Source: Comamonadaceae bacterium UBA4962 (GTDB lineage: Bacteria > Pseudomonadota > Gammaproteobacteria > Burkholderiales > Burkholderiaceae_C). Taken from it: a stretch of DNA of 44,765 bases. The DNA lies in NCBI GenBank assembly GCA_002397315.1, contig DHAE01000025.1, positions 320,635 through 365,399 on the forward strand, in the 5' to 3' direction. Shown here in pieces: positions 26,096-33,842 of the stretch (the stretch's first letter is position 1; the number at the start of each line of letters is the position of its first letter). The notes beneath the pieces were generated by a model. That model had not been told where the DNA came from and did no database searches. It saw only the letters and a list, made by a program, of their open reading frames with translations. A program made the translations under genes and the position numbers.

Positions 26096-26120
26096 AAGTG
26101 CAATTAAGTGGTGAAAAGTG
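26096..26120 (+). promoter_or_regulatory. MraZ-binding boxes, three AAGTG repeats at 10-bp spacing
   Basis: AAGTG occurs at 26096-26100, 26106-26110 and 26116-26120, each followed by 5 spacer bases, so on one face of the helix. MraZ is known to bind short direct repeats with 5-nt spacers (TGGG type in E. coli, AAAGTG type in mollicutes) upstream of its own gene. The boxes cover the predicted transcription start, which suits autorepression. Confidence 0.75.
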
Positions 26121-26177
26121 CCCTCCGAACCCGTTTCCACGGGATGCGGCGGCGACAACATTGTCGGGATCTGATCG

Positions 26178-26606
26178 GTGTTTCAAGGGGCGTCATCGCT
26201 GAGTCTGGATGCGAAGGGTAGGCTTTCCGTGCCCACCCGGCATCGTGACGTCCTGAGCGCCACCGCGGCGGGCCAGCTCACCATCACCAAACACCCCCAC
26301 GGCTGCCTCATGGTCTTCCCCCGCCCCGAGTGGGAGAAGTTCCGCGAGCGCATCGCCGAGCTGCCGATGTCCGCCCAGTGGTGGAAGCGCATCTTCCTGG
26401 GCAATGCCCAGGACGTGGACATGGACGGCACCGGCCGCGTGCTCGTGGCGCCCGAACTGCGCCAGGCCGCCGGCATCACGCGCGACGCCATGCTGCTGGG
26501 CATGGGCCACCATTTCGAACTCTGGGACAAGGCCACCTACGAGGCCCAGGAGGCCCAGGCGATGCAGGGCGAGATGCCCGAGGCTTTCAAGGACTTTTCT
26601 TTCTGA
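26178..26606 (+). CDS. mraZ: Transcriptional regulator MraZ
   Basis: This 142-residue protein is built of two SpoVT-AbrB-like halves. Each half shows the family motif: LSLDAKGRLSVPTRHR near residue 8 and VDMDGTGRVLVAPELR near residue 80. MraZ forms a ring, binds the repeats upstream of its own gene and represses the dcw cluster; RsmH opposes it in E. coli. It starts with GTG at 26178, which gives the conserved MFQGASSLSLD. It ends 5 nt before rsmH. Confidence 0.96.
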   Translation: MFQGASSLSLDAKGRLSVPTRHRDVLSATAAGQLTITKHPHGCLMVFPRPEWEKFRERIAELPMSAQWWKRIFLGNAQDVDMDGTGRVLVAPELRQAAGITRDAMLLGMGHHFELWDKATYEAQEAQAMQGEMPEAFKDFSF

Positions 26607-26611
26607 AGGCC

Positions 26612-27544
26612 ATGGCTGATACCGCTCTCATGCACACCACCGTCCTGCTGGACGAGGCGGTCGATGCCCTGCTCGGGGGCGCCGGCCCCGCGCCCTCGGG
26701 CGTCTTCGTCGACGCGACCTTCGGCCGGGGAGGGCATTCCCGCCGGATACTGGAGAGGCTGGGGCCGGATGGCCGCCTCGTGGCCTTCGACAAGGACCCC
26801 GAGGCGATCCACGAAGCAGCGCGCATCACCGATGCGCGCTTTTCCATTCGGCACGAAGGATTTCGCCACATGGCCGAGCTGCCGGAGCGCAGCGCCGCCG
26901 GCATCCTCATGGATCTGGGCGTGAGTTCGCCGCAGATCGACAGCCCCGAACGGGGCTTCAGCTTCCGTTTCGACGGCCCCCTCGACATGCGCATGGACAC
27001 CACGCGCGGCGAGAGCGTGGCCGACTGGCTGGCGACGGCCGAAATGGGGCAGATTGCGGAGGTGATTCGTGAATACGGTGAAGAACGGTTTGCTGGCCCC
27101 ATTGCAAAGGCGATTGTTGCTCGGCGCACGGAGCGCGGCCCGCTGCGCACCACTTCCGAGCTGGCCCAGCTCGTGGCTGGCGCGGTCAAGACCCGCGAAG
27201 CCGGGCAGAACCCCGCCACCCGGACCTTTCAGGCTCTTCGGATTTTCATCAACGCCGAGCTGGAAGAGCTGCAGGCCGCGCTAGACGCGTGCCTGCGCGT
27301 GCTGGCGCCGGGCGGCCGGCTCGCGGTGATCAGCTTCCATTCGCTGGAAGACCGCATCGTCAAGCAGTTCATCGCCCAGCATTCGAAAGAGGTCTACGAC
27401 CGCCGCGCACCGTTCGCGGCACCGCAGCCGATGCGGCTGAAGGCGCTGGAGCGCATCAAGCCGGGTGCTGCCGAGGTCGAGGCCAACCCGCGCGCGCGCA
27501 GTGCCGTGATGCGCGTGGCCGAGCGCACGGAGGTGCCGGCATGA
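26612..27544 (+). CDS. rsmH: 16S rRNA (cytosine1402-N4)-methyltransferase RsmH
   Basis: This 310-residue enzyme methylates N4 of C1402 in 16S rRNA, using SAM, in the ribosomal P site. HTTVLLDEAVDAL at the N-terminus, FVDATFGRGGHSRRIL (SAM motif I), GILMDLGVSSPQID and AVISFHSLEDRIVKQF are all family hallmarks. The start at 26612 has GAAGG just upstream. Its TGA overlaps the ftsL ATG. Confidence 0.97.
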   Translation: MADTALMHTTVLLDEAVDALLGGAGPAPSGVFVDATFGRGGHSRRILERLGPDGRLVAFDKDPEAIHEAARITDARFSIRHEGFRHMAELPERSAAGILMDLGVSSPQIDSPERGFSFRFDGPLDMRMDTTRGESVADWLATAEMGQIAEVIREYGEERFAGPIAKAIVARRTERGPLRTTSELAQLVAGAVKTREAGQNPATRTFQALRIFINAELEELQAALDACLRVLAPGGRLAVISFHSLEDRIVKQFIAQHSKEVYDRRAPFAAPQPMRLKALERIKPGAAEVEANPRARSAVMRVAERTEVPA

Positions 27545-27882
27545 CGCGCCTGAGCCTCGTGCTGCTGCTGGGCGTGCTCGCCAGCGCGCTCTACCTCGTG
27601 CACACGCAGTACGAGTCGCGCCGCCTCTTCACCGAGCTGGACCGCGCCATCGCCGAGTCGCGCCGCCTGGAGACCGAACACCAGCGCCTGCAGGTCGAAA
27701 AGCGCGCCCAGGCCACGCCGCTGCGCGTGGAAAAGCTCGCGCGCGACCGGCTGCAGATGCGCACCGCCACGCCCGCGATCACCCAGTACGTGGCGGACGA
27801 CGGCACGCCCGTGGTGACGGCCGCCGCCCCCATGGCCGGCGCCTCCGTCAGCGCCGGCGCACCCCGGGGAGCGCGCCGATGA
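27541..27882 (+). CDS. ftsL: Cell division protein FtsL
   Basis: This 113-residue bitopic protein has one membrane segment at about 4-22 and then a heptad-rich periplasmic helix (LDRAIAESRRLETEHQRLQV) followed by the VEKLARDRLQMR block. FtsL joins FtsB and FtsQ and helps activate FtsWI at the septum. It overlaps rsmH and ftsI by 4 nt each (ATGA). The C-terminal 30 residues are Ala/Gly-rich and not conserved. Confidence 0.93.
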   Translation: MTRLSLVLLLGVLASALYLVHTQYESRRLFTELDRAIAESRRLETEHQRLQVEKRAQATPLRVEKLARDRLQMRTATPAITQYVADDGTPVVTAAAPMAGASVSAGAPRGARR

Positions 27883-29624
27883 GCCGCAGCGTGCTCTACA
27901 CCTCCAGCCCGCTGCTGGCGAGCAAGACGCCCGTCTGGCGCAGCAAGTTCATCGTCGCGATGGTGGCGCTGGGCTTCCTGGCGCTCGCCGGCCGCGCGGC
28001 CTACGTGCAGGTGATCGGCAACGACTTCTTCCAGCGCCAGGGCGAGGTGCGCTTCGCGCGCACGCTGGAGCTGCCCGCCAACCGCGGCCGCATCCTGGAC
28101 CGCAACGGCCTCATCCTCGCCTCCAGCGTGCCCGCCGCCAGCATCTGGGCCATTCCGGAAGACGTCGAGCAGGACAAGCCCGAGGTGCAGGCCAAGCTGC
28201 CCCAGCTGGCGAAGCTGCTGGAGATGCCGCTGCCGGTGCTGAAGGCGAAGCTGGCCGACGAGGACAAGACCTTCGTCTGGATCAAGCGCCAGCTCGACTG
28301 GGAGGTCGGCCAGAAAATCGCCGCCCTCGACATCAAGGGCATCTACCAGCGCAAGGAATACAAGCGCCAGTACCCCGAGGGCGAATCCGCGGCGCACGTG
28401 GTGGGCTTCACCAACGTGGAAGACCACGGCCAGGAGGGCGTGGAACTCGCCTTCGACAAGGACCTGGCCGGCAAGGCCGGGTCGCGCCGCGTCATCAAGG
28501 ACCGCATGGGCCGCGTCGTGGAAGGCGTGGGCGCCGAGGTCCCGCCGGTGGACGGCCGGGACATGCAGCTCTCGATCGACAGCAAGGTGCAGTTCTTCGC
28601 CTACCAGAAGCTGCGCGACCAGGTCGCGCTGCACAAGGCCAAGGCCGGCAGCGTGGTGGTGATCGACGCGCACACGGGCGAGCTGCTGGCGCTCGCCAAC
28701 TACCCGAGCTACGTGCCCGACAAGCGCCAGAACCTCACCGGAGAGCAGTTGCGCAACCGCGCCATCACCGACGTGTTCGAGCCCGGCTCCACGATGAAGC
28801 CGTTCACCATCGGGCTCGCGCTGGAGACCGGCCGCGTGCGGCCCGACACCATCATCGACACCACCCCGGGGCGCGTCACGATCACGGGCTCGACGATCTC
28901 CGACACCCACAACTACGGCGTGCTGACCGTGGAGGGCGTGATCCAGAAGTCCAGCAACGTGGGCACCACCAAGATCGCCATGCAGATGCCGGCCAAGGAG
29001 ATGTGGGAGACGTTCTCCGCCGCCGGTTTCGGCCAGAAGCCGCAGATCCACTTCCCCGGCGTGGTGAGCGGCCGGCTGCGCCCCTACAAGACCTGGCGCC
29101 CGGTGGAGCAGGCCACCATGTCCTACGGTTACGGCCTCTCGGCGAGCCTGCTGCAGATGGCGCGCTCCTATACGGTGTTCGCCAACGGCGGCAAGATCAT
29201 TCCCGCCACCATGCTCAAGACGAGCGAGCCCGCCGTGGGCGTGCCGGTGTTCTCCGAGCGCACCGCCTCGCAGGTCCGCAAGATGCTGCAGATGGCCGCC
29301 GGCCCCGGGGGCACGGGCCAGCAGGCGCAGACCGTGGGCTACTCGGTGGGCGGCAAGTCCGGCACGGCGCGCAAGCAGATCGGCAAGAGCTATGCCTCCG
29401 GCAAGTACCGCGCCTGGTTCACCGGCATGGCGCCCATCGACAAGCCGCGCATCATCGTCGCCGTGATGATCGACGAACCCAGCGCCGGCTCGTTCTACGG
29501 CGGCGCCGTGGCCGCGCCGGTGTTCAGCGAGGTGGTGCAGCAGACGCTGCGCATGATGGGCGTGGCGCCGGACATGGCCGTGAAGCCCCGCATCGTCGCC
29601 GACAGCGTCGAGGAGTCGCTATGA
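27879..29624 (+). CDS. ftsI: Septal peptidoglycan transpeptidase FtsI (PBP3)
   Basis: This 581-residue class B penicillin-binding protein cross-links septal peptidoglycan in the periplasm. An N-terminal membrane anchor (about 22-40) is followed by the pedestal domain (NRGRILDRNG) and the transpeptidase domain. The active-site motifs are complete: STMK at 304-307 with the nucleophile Ser304, SSN at 358-360 and KSGT at 493-496. It works with FtsW, encoded downstream. It overlaps ftsL and murE by 4 nt. Confidence 0.97.
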   Translation: MSRSVLYTSSPLLASKTPVWRSKFIVAMVALGFLALAGRAAYVQVIGNDFFQRQGEVRFARTLELPANRGRILDRNGLILASSVPAASIWAIPEDVEQDKPEVQAKLPQLAKLLEMPLPVLKAKLADEDKTFVWIKRQLDWEVGQKIAALDIKGIYQRKEYKRQYPEGESAAHVVGFTNVEDHGQEGVELAFDKDLAGKAGSRRVIKDRMGRVVEGVGAEVPPVDGRDMQLSIDSKVQFFAYQKLRDQVALHKAKAGSVVVIDAHTGELLALANYPSYVPDKRQNLTGEQLRNRAITDVFEPGSTMKPFTIGLALETGRVRPDTIIDTTPGRVTITGSTISDTHNYGVLTVEGVIQKSSNVGTTKIAMQMPAKEMWETFSAAGFGQKPQIHFPGVVSGRLRPYKTWRPVEQATMSYGYGLSASLLQMARSYTVFANGGKIIPATMLKTSEPAVGVPVFSERTASQVRKMLQMAAGPGGTGQQAQTVGYSVGGKSGTARKQIGKSYASGKYRAWFTGMAPIDKPRIIVAVMIDEPSAGSFYGGAVAAPVFSEVVQQTLRMMGVAPDMAVKPRIVADSVEESL

Positions 29625-31195
29625 CCGAGATCGAATCCGTTCCCGAGAACCCGACTCCGCCGCTGCTCGCCTCCGTGCCCGAGGCGCTGGACTGGCTGCG
29701 CGCGCGCATCGGCGCCGGCAGCGGCACGCTGCGCACCGACAGCCGCCAGGTCGAGCCCGGCGACGTGTTCATCGCCTGGCCCGGCGCCGCCACCGACGGC
29801 CGCATGCACGTGGGCGAAGCCCTCGCGCGCGGCGCGGCGGCCTGCCTCGTCGAACGCGAAGGCGTGGAGGCCTTCCGCTTCGGGGCCGAGCGCGTCGCCG
29901 CGCTGCGCGACCTGAAGGCAGCCACCGGCCTGCTGGCGTCCGACTGGTTCGGCATGCCCACGCAGCGGCTGGACGTGATCGCGGTGACGGGCACCAACGG
30001 CAAGACCAGCACCACCTGGTGGCTGGCCGACGCGCTCAACCTGCTGGCCGGCGCCGGCCTCGCGCCCCAGGGCGGCTGCGGCCTCGTCGGCACGCTGGGC
30101 GTGGGCGTGCCGCCCGAGCTGGAGGGCACGGGCCTCACCACGCCCGATCCGGTACGGCTGCAGCGCGCCTTCGCCGGTTTCGTCGCGAGCGGCCTGGGCG
30201 CCTGCGCCATCGAGGCCTCCTCCATCGGGCTCGCGGAGCACCGCCTGGCCGGCATGCGCATCCGCGTGGCCGTGTTCACGAATTTCACGCAGGACCACCT
30301 GGACTACCACGCGGGCATGGCTGCCTACTGGCAGGCCAAGAGCGCGCTGTTCGACTGGCCCGGCCTGCAGGCGGCCGTGGTGAACATCGACGACGCGCGC
30401 GGCGGCGAACTGGCGGACACGCTCGCGCCGCGCCCGCTGGACCTCTGGACCACCTCGATCACCGGCCCGGCCCGGCTGCAGGCCCGCGACATCGCCTGGG
30501 GCGAAGGCGGCCTGCGCTTCACCGTGGCCGAAGGCGTGCAGGCCCACGTGCTGCAGACGCGCGTGATCGGCCACTACAACATCCACAACCTGCTGGCCGT
30601 GGTCGCCTCGCTGCGCGCGATCGGCATCCCGCTGGAGCACGCGCTCTGGGCCTGCGCGCAGCTCGCGCCCGTGCCCGGCCGCATGGAACTGCTCCACGAG
30701 CCCGGCCAGCCGCTGGTGGCGGTGGACTACGCCCACACGCCCGATGCGCTCGAGCAGGCCCTGCAGGCGCTGCGGCCCGTGGCGGCGCAGCGCGGCGGGC
30801 GCCTGTGGTGCGTGTTCGGCTGCGGCGGCAACCGCGACCGCGCCAAGCGCCCGCTCATGGGGCGCATCGCCCAGCACCGGGCCGACGCCGTGATCGCCAC
30901 CAGCGACAACCCGCGCAACGAGGATCCTGGCGCGATCCTGCACGAGATCCTGCTGGGTACCGTGGCGGGCACGACCGTGCAGGTGGAGCCCGATCGGGAG
31001 GTCGCCATCGCGCGCGCCGTCGCCGAGGCGGATGCGCGCGACGTGGTGCTGATCGCCGGCAAGGGCCACGAGGACTACCAGGAGACCGCGGGCGTGCGCC
31101 GGCCGTTCTCCGACGCCGCCCATGCGCGCGCCGCGCTGGCGCGGCGCCCCACCGTGCCCATCACGCCCGCTGCGGGCCCCGGAGCCGCCGCATGA
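29621..31195 (+). CDS. murE: UDP-MurNAc-L-Ala-D-Glu:meso-DAP ligase MurE
   Basis: This 524-residue cytoplasmic ligase adds meso-diaminopimelate to the stem peptide with ATP. The P-loop is VTGTNGKTSTTWW. TTPDPVRLQ and EASSIGL are substrate-binding blocks, and SDNPRNEDP carries the DNPR motif that marks DAP rather than lysine specificity. This agrees with the dapF gene in the window. It overlaps ftsI and murF by 4 nt. Confidence 0.97.
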   Translation: MTEIESVPENPTPPLLASVPEALDWLRARIGAGSGTLRTDSRQVEPGDVFIAWPGAATDGRMHVGEALARGAAACLVEREGVEAFRFGAERVAALRDLKAATGLLASDWFGMPTQRLDVIAVTGTNGKTSTTWWLADALNLLAGAGLAPQGGCGLVGTLGVGVPPELEGTGLTTPDPVRLQRAFAGFVASGLGACAIEASSIGLAEHRLAGMRIRVAVFTNFTQDHLDYHAGMAAYWQAKSALFDWPGLQAAVVNIDDARGGELADTLAPRPLDLWTTSITGPARLQARDIAWGEGGLRFTVAEGVQAHVLQTRVIGHYNIHNLLAVVASLRAIGIPLEHALWACAQLAPVPGRMELLHEPGQPLVAVDYAHTPDALEQALQALRPVAAQRGGRLWCVFGCGGNRDRAKRPLMGRIAQHRADAVIATSDNPRNEDPGAILHEILLGTVAGTTVQVEPDREVAIARAVAEADARDVVLIAGKGHEDYQETAGVRRPFSDAAHARAALARRPTVPITPAAGPGAAA

Positions 31196-32673
31196 ACGCC
31201 GTGGCGACGATGCTCACCCTGCAGGAGGCGCATGCCCTGGTGCGGGCGCGCGTTCCGCAGGCGCGCCTCGTGGGCGCGCCGGGCACGCAGCCGCTGCCGC
31301 TCGGCCGCGTGCACACCGACACGCGCACGCTGCAGGCGGGCGACCTGTTCGTGGCGCTGCGGGGCGAGCGCTTCGACGCCAACGATTTCCTCGCACAGGC
31401 GCGGGAGGCTGGCGCGGCGGCCGCGCTGGCCCATCCGGGCCGCCTCGATGCCGCGGGCCTGCCCGGCATCGAAGTGCCCGACACCCTCGCCGCGCTGGGC
31501 GCGCTGGCCGCCGGCTGGCGTGCGCGCTTCGATCTGCCCCTCGTCGGCGTGACGGGCAGCAACGGCAAGACCACGGTCACGCAGATGATCGCGTCGGTGC
31601 TGCGCGCCTGGAAGGGCGAGGCCGCATTTGCAACGCAAGGCAACTTCAACAACGACATCGGCGTGCCGCTCATGCTGCTGCGCCTGCGGGCCGCGCACGA
31701 GGCCGCGGTCATCGAACTCGGCATGAACCACCCGGGCGAGATCGCCCTGCTGGCCGGCATGGCGCGGCCCACGGTCGCGCTGGTCAACAACGCCCAGCGC
31801 GAGCACCTCGAATTCATGCACACCGTGCAGGCGGTGGCCGAGGAGAACGGCGCGGTGATCTCCGCGCTGCCGCCGGATGGCGTGGCGGTGTTCCCGGCCG
31901 CCGATGCCTATGCGCCGCTCTGGCGCGGCCTGGCCGGTGCGCGCCGCTGCCTCACGTTCGCCGACCAGGCGGGCGTGGCGGCGGACGTGCGCTGCACCCA
32001 TGCCCGCTGGGAAGCCGGCGCCTGGAACGTACAGATCGACACGCCGCAGGGCGCGTTCGGTGGCACGCTGCGCATCGCCGGCCGCCACAACGTGGCCAAC
32101 GCACTGGCCGCCACGGCCTGCGCGCTGGCTGCGGGCGCTCCGCTGCATGCCATCGCGCGCGGGCTCGCGGCCTTCGAGCCGGTCAAGGGGCGCTCGCGCG
32201 CCTTCGTCGCCACCGTGGTGCGGCAGGGCGGGGCGCCGCGGCGGATCACGGCGGTGGACGACACCTACAACGCCAATCCCGACTCCATGCGGGCGGCCAT
32301 CGACGTGCTGGCCGAACTGCCCGGCCCGCAACTGCTGGTGATGGGCGACATGGGCGAGGTGGGCGACCAGGGCCCGCAGTTCCATGCGGAGGCGGGGGCG
32401 CATGCGCGCGGGCGCGGCATCGGCCGGTTGTTCGCGCTGGGAGCGCTCGGCATTCACGCCGTGCAGGCCTTCGGGCCGGATGCACGGCATTTCGACGACA
32501 TGGCATCGCTGCTCGAAGCGGTGCGCAAGGCCGCACCCGAGTCGGGCAGCGTGCTGGTGAAGGGATCGCGGTTCATGAAGATGGAACAGGTGGTGCAGGC
32601 GCTGGAAGCGCCGGAAGTGCCGGACGTATCGGCGCAGGGCCACCATCGGCAGGGGGGCGTCGCATGCTCCTGA
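31192..32673 (+). CDS. murF: UDP-MurNAc-tripeptide:D-Ala-D-Ala ligase MurF
   Basis: This 493-residue cytoplasmic enzyme adds D-Ala-D-Ala (made by Ddl, encoded downstream) to UDP-MurNAc-tripeptide. VTGSNGKTTVTQMIA is the ATP-binding loop. TQGNFNNDIGVPL, ELGMNHPGEI and VDDTYNANPDSM are MurF hallmarks. The C-terminus runs on past the core by about 25 residues and overlaps mraY by 10 nt, a larger overlap than elsewhere in the cluster. Confidence 0.97.
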   Translation: MNAVATMLTLQEAHALVRARVPQARLVGAPGTQPLPLGRVHTDTRTLQAGDLFVALRGERFDANDFLAQAREAGAAAALAHPGRLDAAGLPGIEVPDTLAALGALAAGWRARFDLPLVGVTGSNGKTTVTQMIASVLRAWKGEAAFATQGNFNNDIGVPLMLLRLRAAHEAAVIELGMNHPGEIALLAGMARPTVALVNNAQREHLEFMHTVQAVAEENGAVISALPPDGVAVFPAADAYAPLWRGLAGARRCLTFADQAGVAADVRCTHARWEAGAWNVQIDTPQGAFGGTLRIAGRHNVANALAATACALAAGAPLHAIARGLAAFEPVKGRSRAFVATVVRQGGAPRRITAVDDTYNANPDSMRAAIDVLAELPGPQLLVMGDMGEVGDQGPQFHAEAGAHARGRGIGRLFALGALGIHAVQAFGPDARHFDDMASLLEAVRKAAPESGSVLVKGSRFMKMEQVVQALEAPEVPDVSAQGHHRQGGVACS

Positions 32674-33842
32674 TGCTCTCGCAGTGGCTGCAGGGCCTGT
32701 CGCCCGAATTCGGCTTCTTCCGCGTCTTCCAGTACCTCACGTTCCGTGCGGTGATGGCGGCGATGACGGCGCTGCTCATCGGCCTCGTGGCCGGCCCGAA
32801 GGTCATCCGCATGCTCACCGCGCTCAAGATCGGCCAGCCGATCCGCGGCTACGCGATGGAGTCGCACCTGTCCAAGAGCGGCACGCCCACCATGGGCGGC
32901 GTGCTCATCCTGGGCGCCATCGCCATTTCCACGCTGCTGTGGTTCGATCTCTCGAACCGCTTCGTCTGGGTGGTGCTGGCCGTCACCCTGGGCTTCGGCG
33001 CCATCGGCTGGGTGGACGACTGGCGCAAGGTCGTGCGCAAGGACCCGGAGGGCATGCGCTCGCGCGAGAAGTACTTCTGGCAGTCGGTCATCGGCATCGT
33101 GGCAGCGCTCTACTTGGTGTTCTGCATCTCCGAGAACTCCAACGCGCGCGTGTTCGAGCTGTTCGTCACCTGGATCCAGTCGGGCTTCTCGATGGACCTG
33201 CCGCCCCAGGCGGGCCTGCTGGTGCCGTTCTTCAAGGAAGTGAGCTACCCGCTCGGCGTGCTCGGCTTCGTGATCCTGACCTACCTCGTCATCGTGGGTT
33301 CCAGCAACGCGGTCAACCTCACCGACGGCCTCGACGGGCTCGCGATCATGCCGGTCGTGATGGTGGGTGCGTCGCTCGGCGTCTTCGCGTACGTGACGGG
33401 CAGCGCGGTCTATTCCAAGTACCTGCTCTTTCCCTACATCGCGGGCGCGGGCGAACTGCTGATCTTCTGCTCGGCCATGGCCGGCGCGGGGCTCGCGTTC
33501 CTGTGGTTCAACACCCATCCGGCCCAGGTCTTCATGGGCGACGTGGGCGCGCTCGCGCTCGGCGGCGCCCTCGGCACCATCGCCATCATCGTGCGCCAGG
33601 AGATCGTGCTGGCCATCATGGGCGGCATCTTCGTGGTCGAGGCGCTGTCGGTGATGCTGCAGGTCACTTGGTTCAAGTACACGAAGCGCCGCTACGGCGA
33701 GGGGCGGCGCCTGCTGAAGATGGCGCCGCTGCACCACCATTTCGAGAAGAGCGGCTGGAAGGAAACGCAGGTCGTCGTGCGTTTCTGGATCATCACCATG
33801 CTGCTGTGCCTGATCGGCCTCACCACGCTGAAACTGCGATGA
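32664..33842 (+). CDS. mraY: Phospho-MurNAc-pentapeptide transferase MraY
   Basis: This 392-residue polytopic membrane enzyme makes lipid I from UDP-MurNAc-pentapeptide and undecaprenyl phosphate. It has about ten membrane segments. Visible motifs are SKSGTPTMGG, GWVDDWRK (the Asp pair), NAVNLTDGLDGL, FMGDVGALALGG and the HHHFE block near residue 335. The start at 32664 is preceded by AGGGGGG. It overlaps murD by 4 nt. Confidence 0.97.
   Translation: MLLMLSQWLQGLSPEFGFFRVFQYLTFRAVMAAMTALLIGLVAGPKVIRMLTALKIGQPIRGYAMESHLSKSGTPTMGGVLILGAIAISTLLWFDLSNRFVWVVLAVTLGFGAIGWVDDWRKVVRKDPEGMRSREKYFWQSVIGIVAALYLVFCISENSNARVFELFVTWIQSGFSMDLPPQAGLLVPFFKEVSYPLGVLGFVILTYLVIVGSSNAVNLTDGLDGLAIMPVVMVGASLGVFAYVTGSAVYSKYLLFPYIAGAGELLIFCSAMAGAGLAFLWFNTHPAQVFMGDVGALALGGALGTIAIIVRQEIVLAIMGGIFVVEALSVMLQVTWFKYTKRRYGEGRRLLKMAPLHHHFEKSGWKETQVVVRFWIITMLLCLIGLTTLKLR

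Larger units (their letters stand above)
25782..26177 (+). other. hslU-mraZ intergenic region
   Basis: This 396-bp gap has no credible gene. It contains a hairpin (25807-25830), the hslU terminator (25858-25882), a relatively AT-rich island (about 25965-26060) including the palindrome ATTGCAAT, and the mraZ promoter with AAGTG boxes (26084-26120). Confidence 0.7.
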
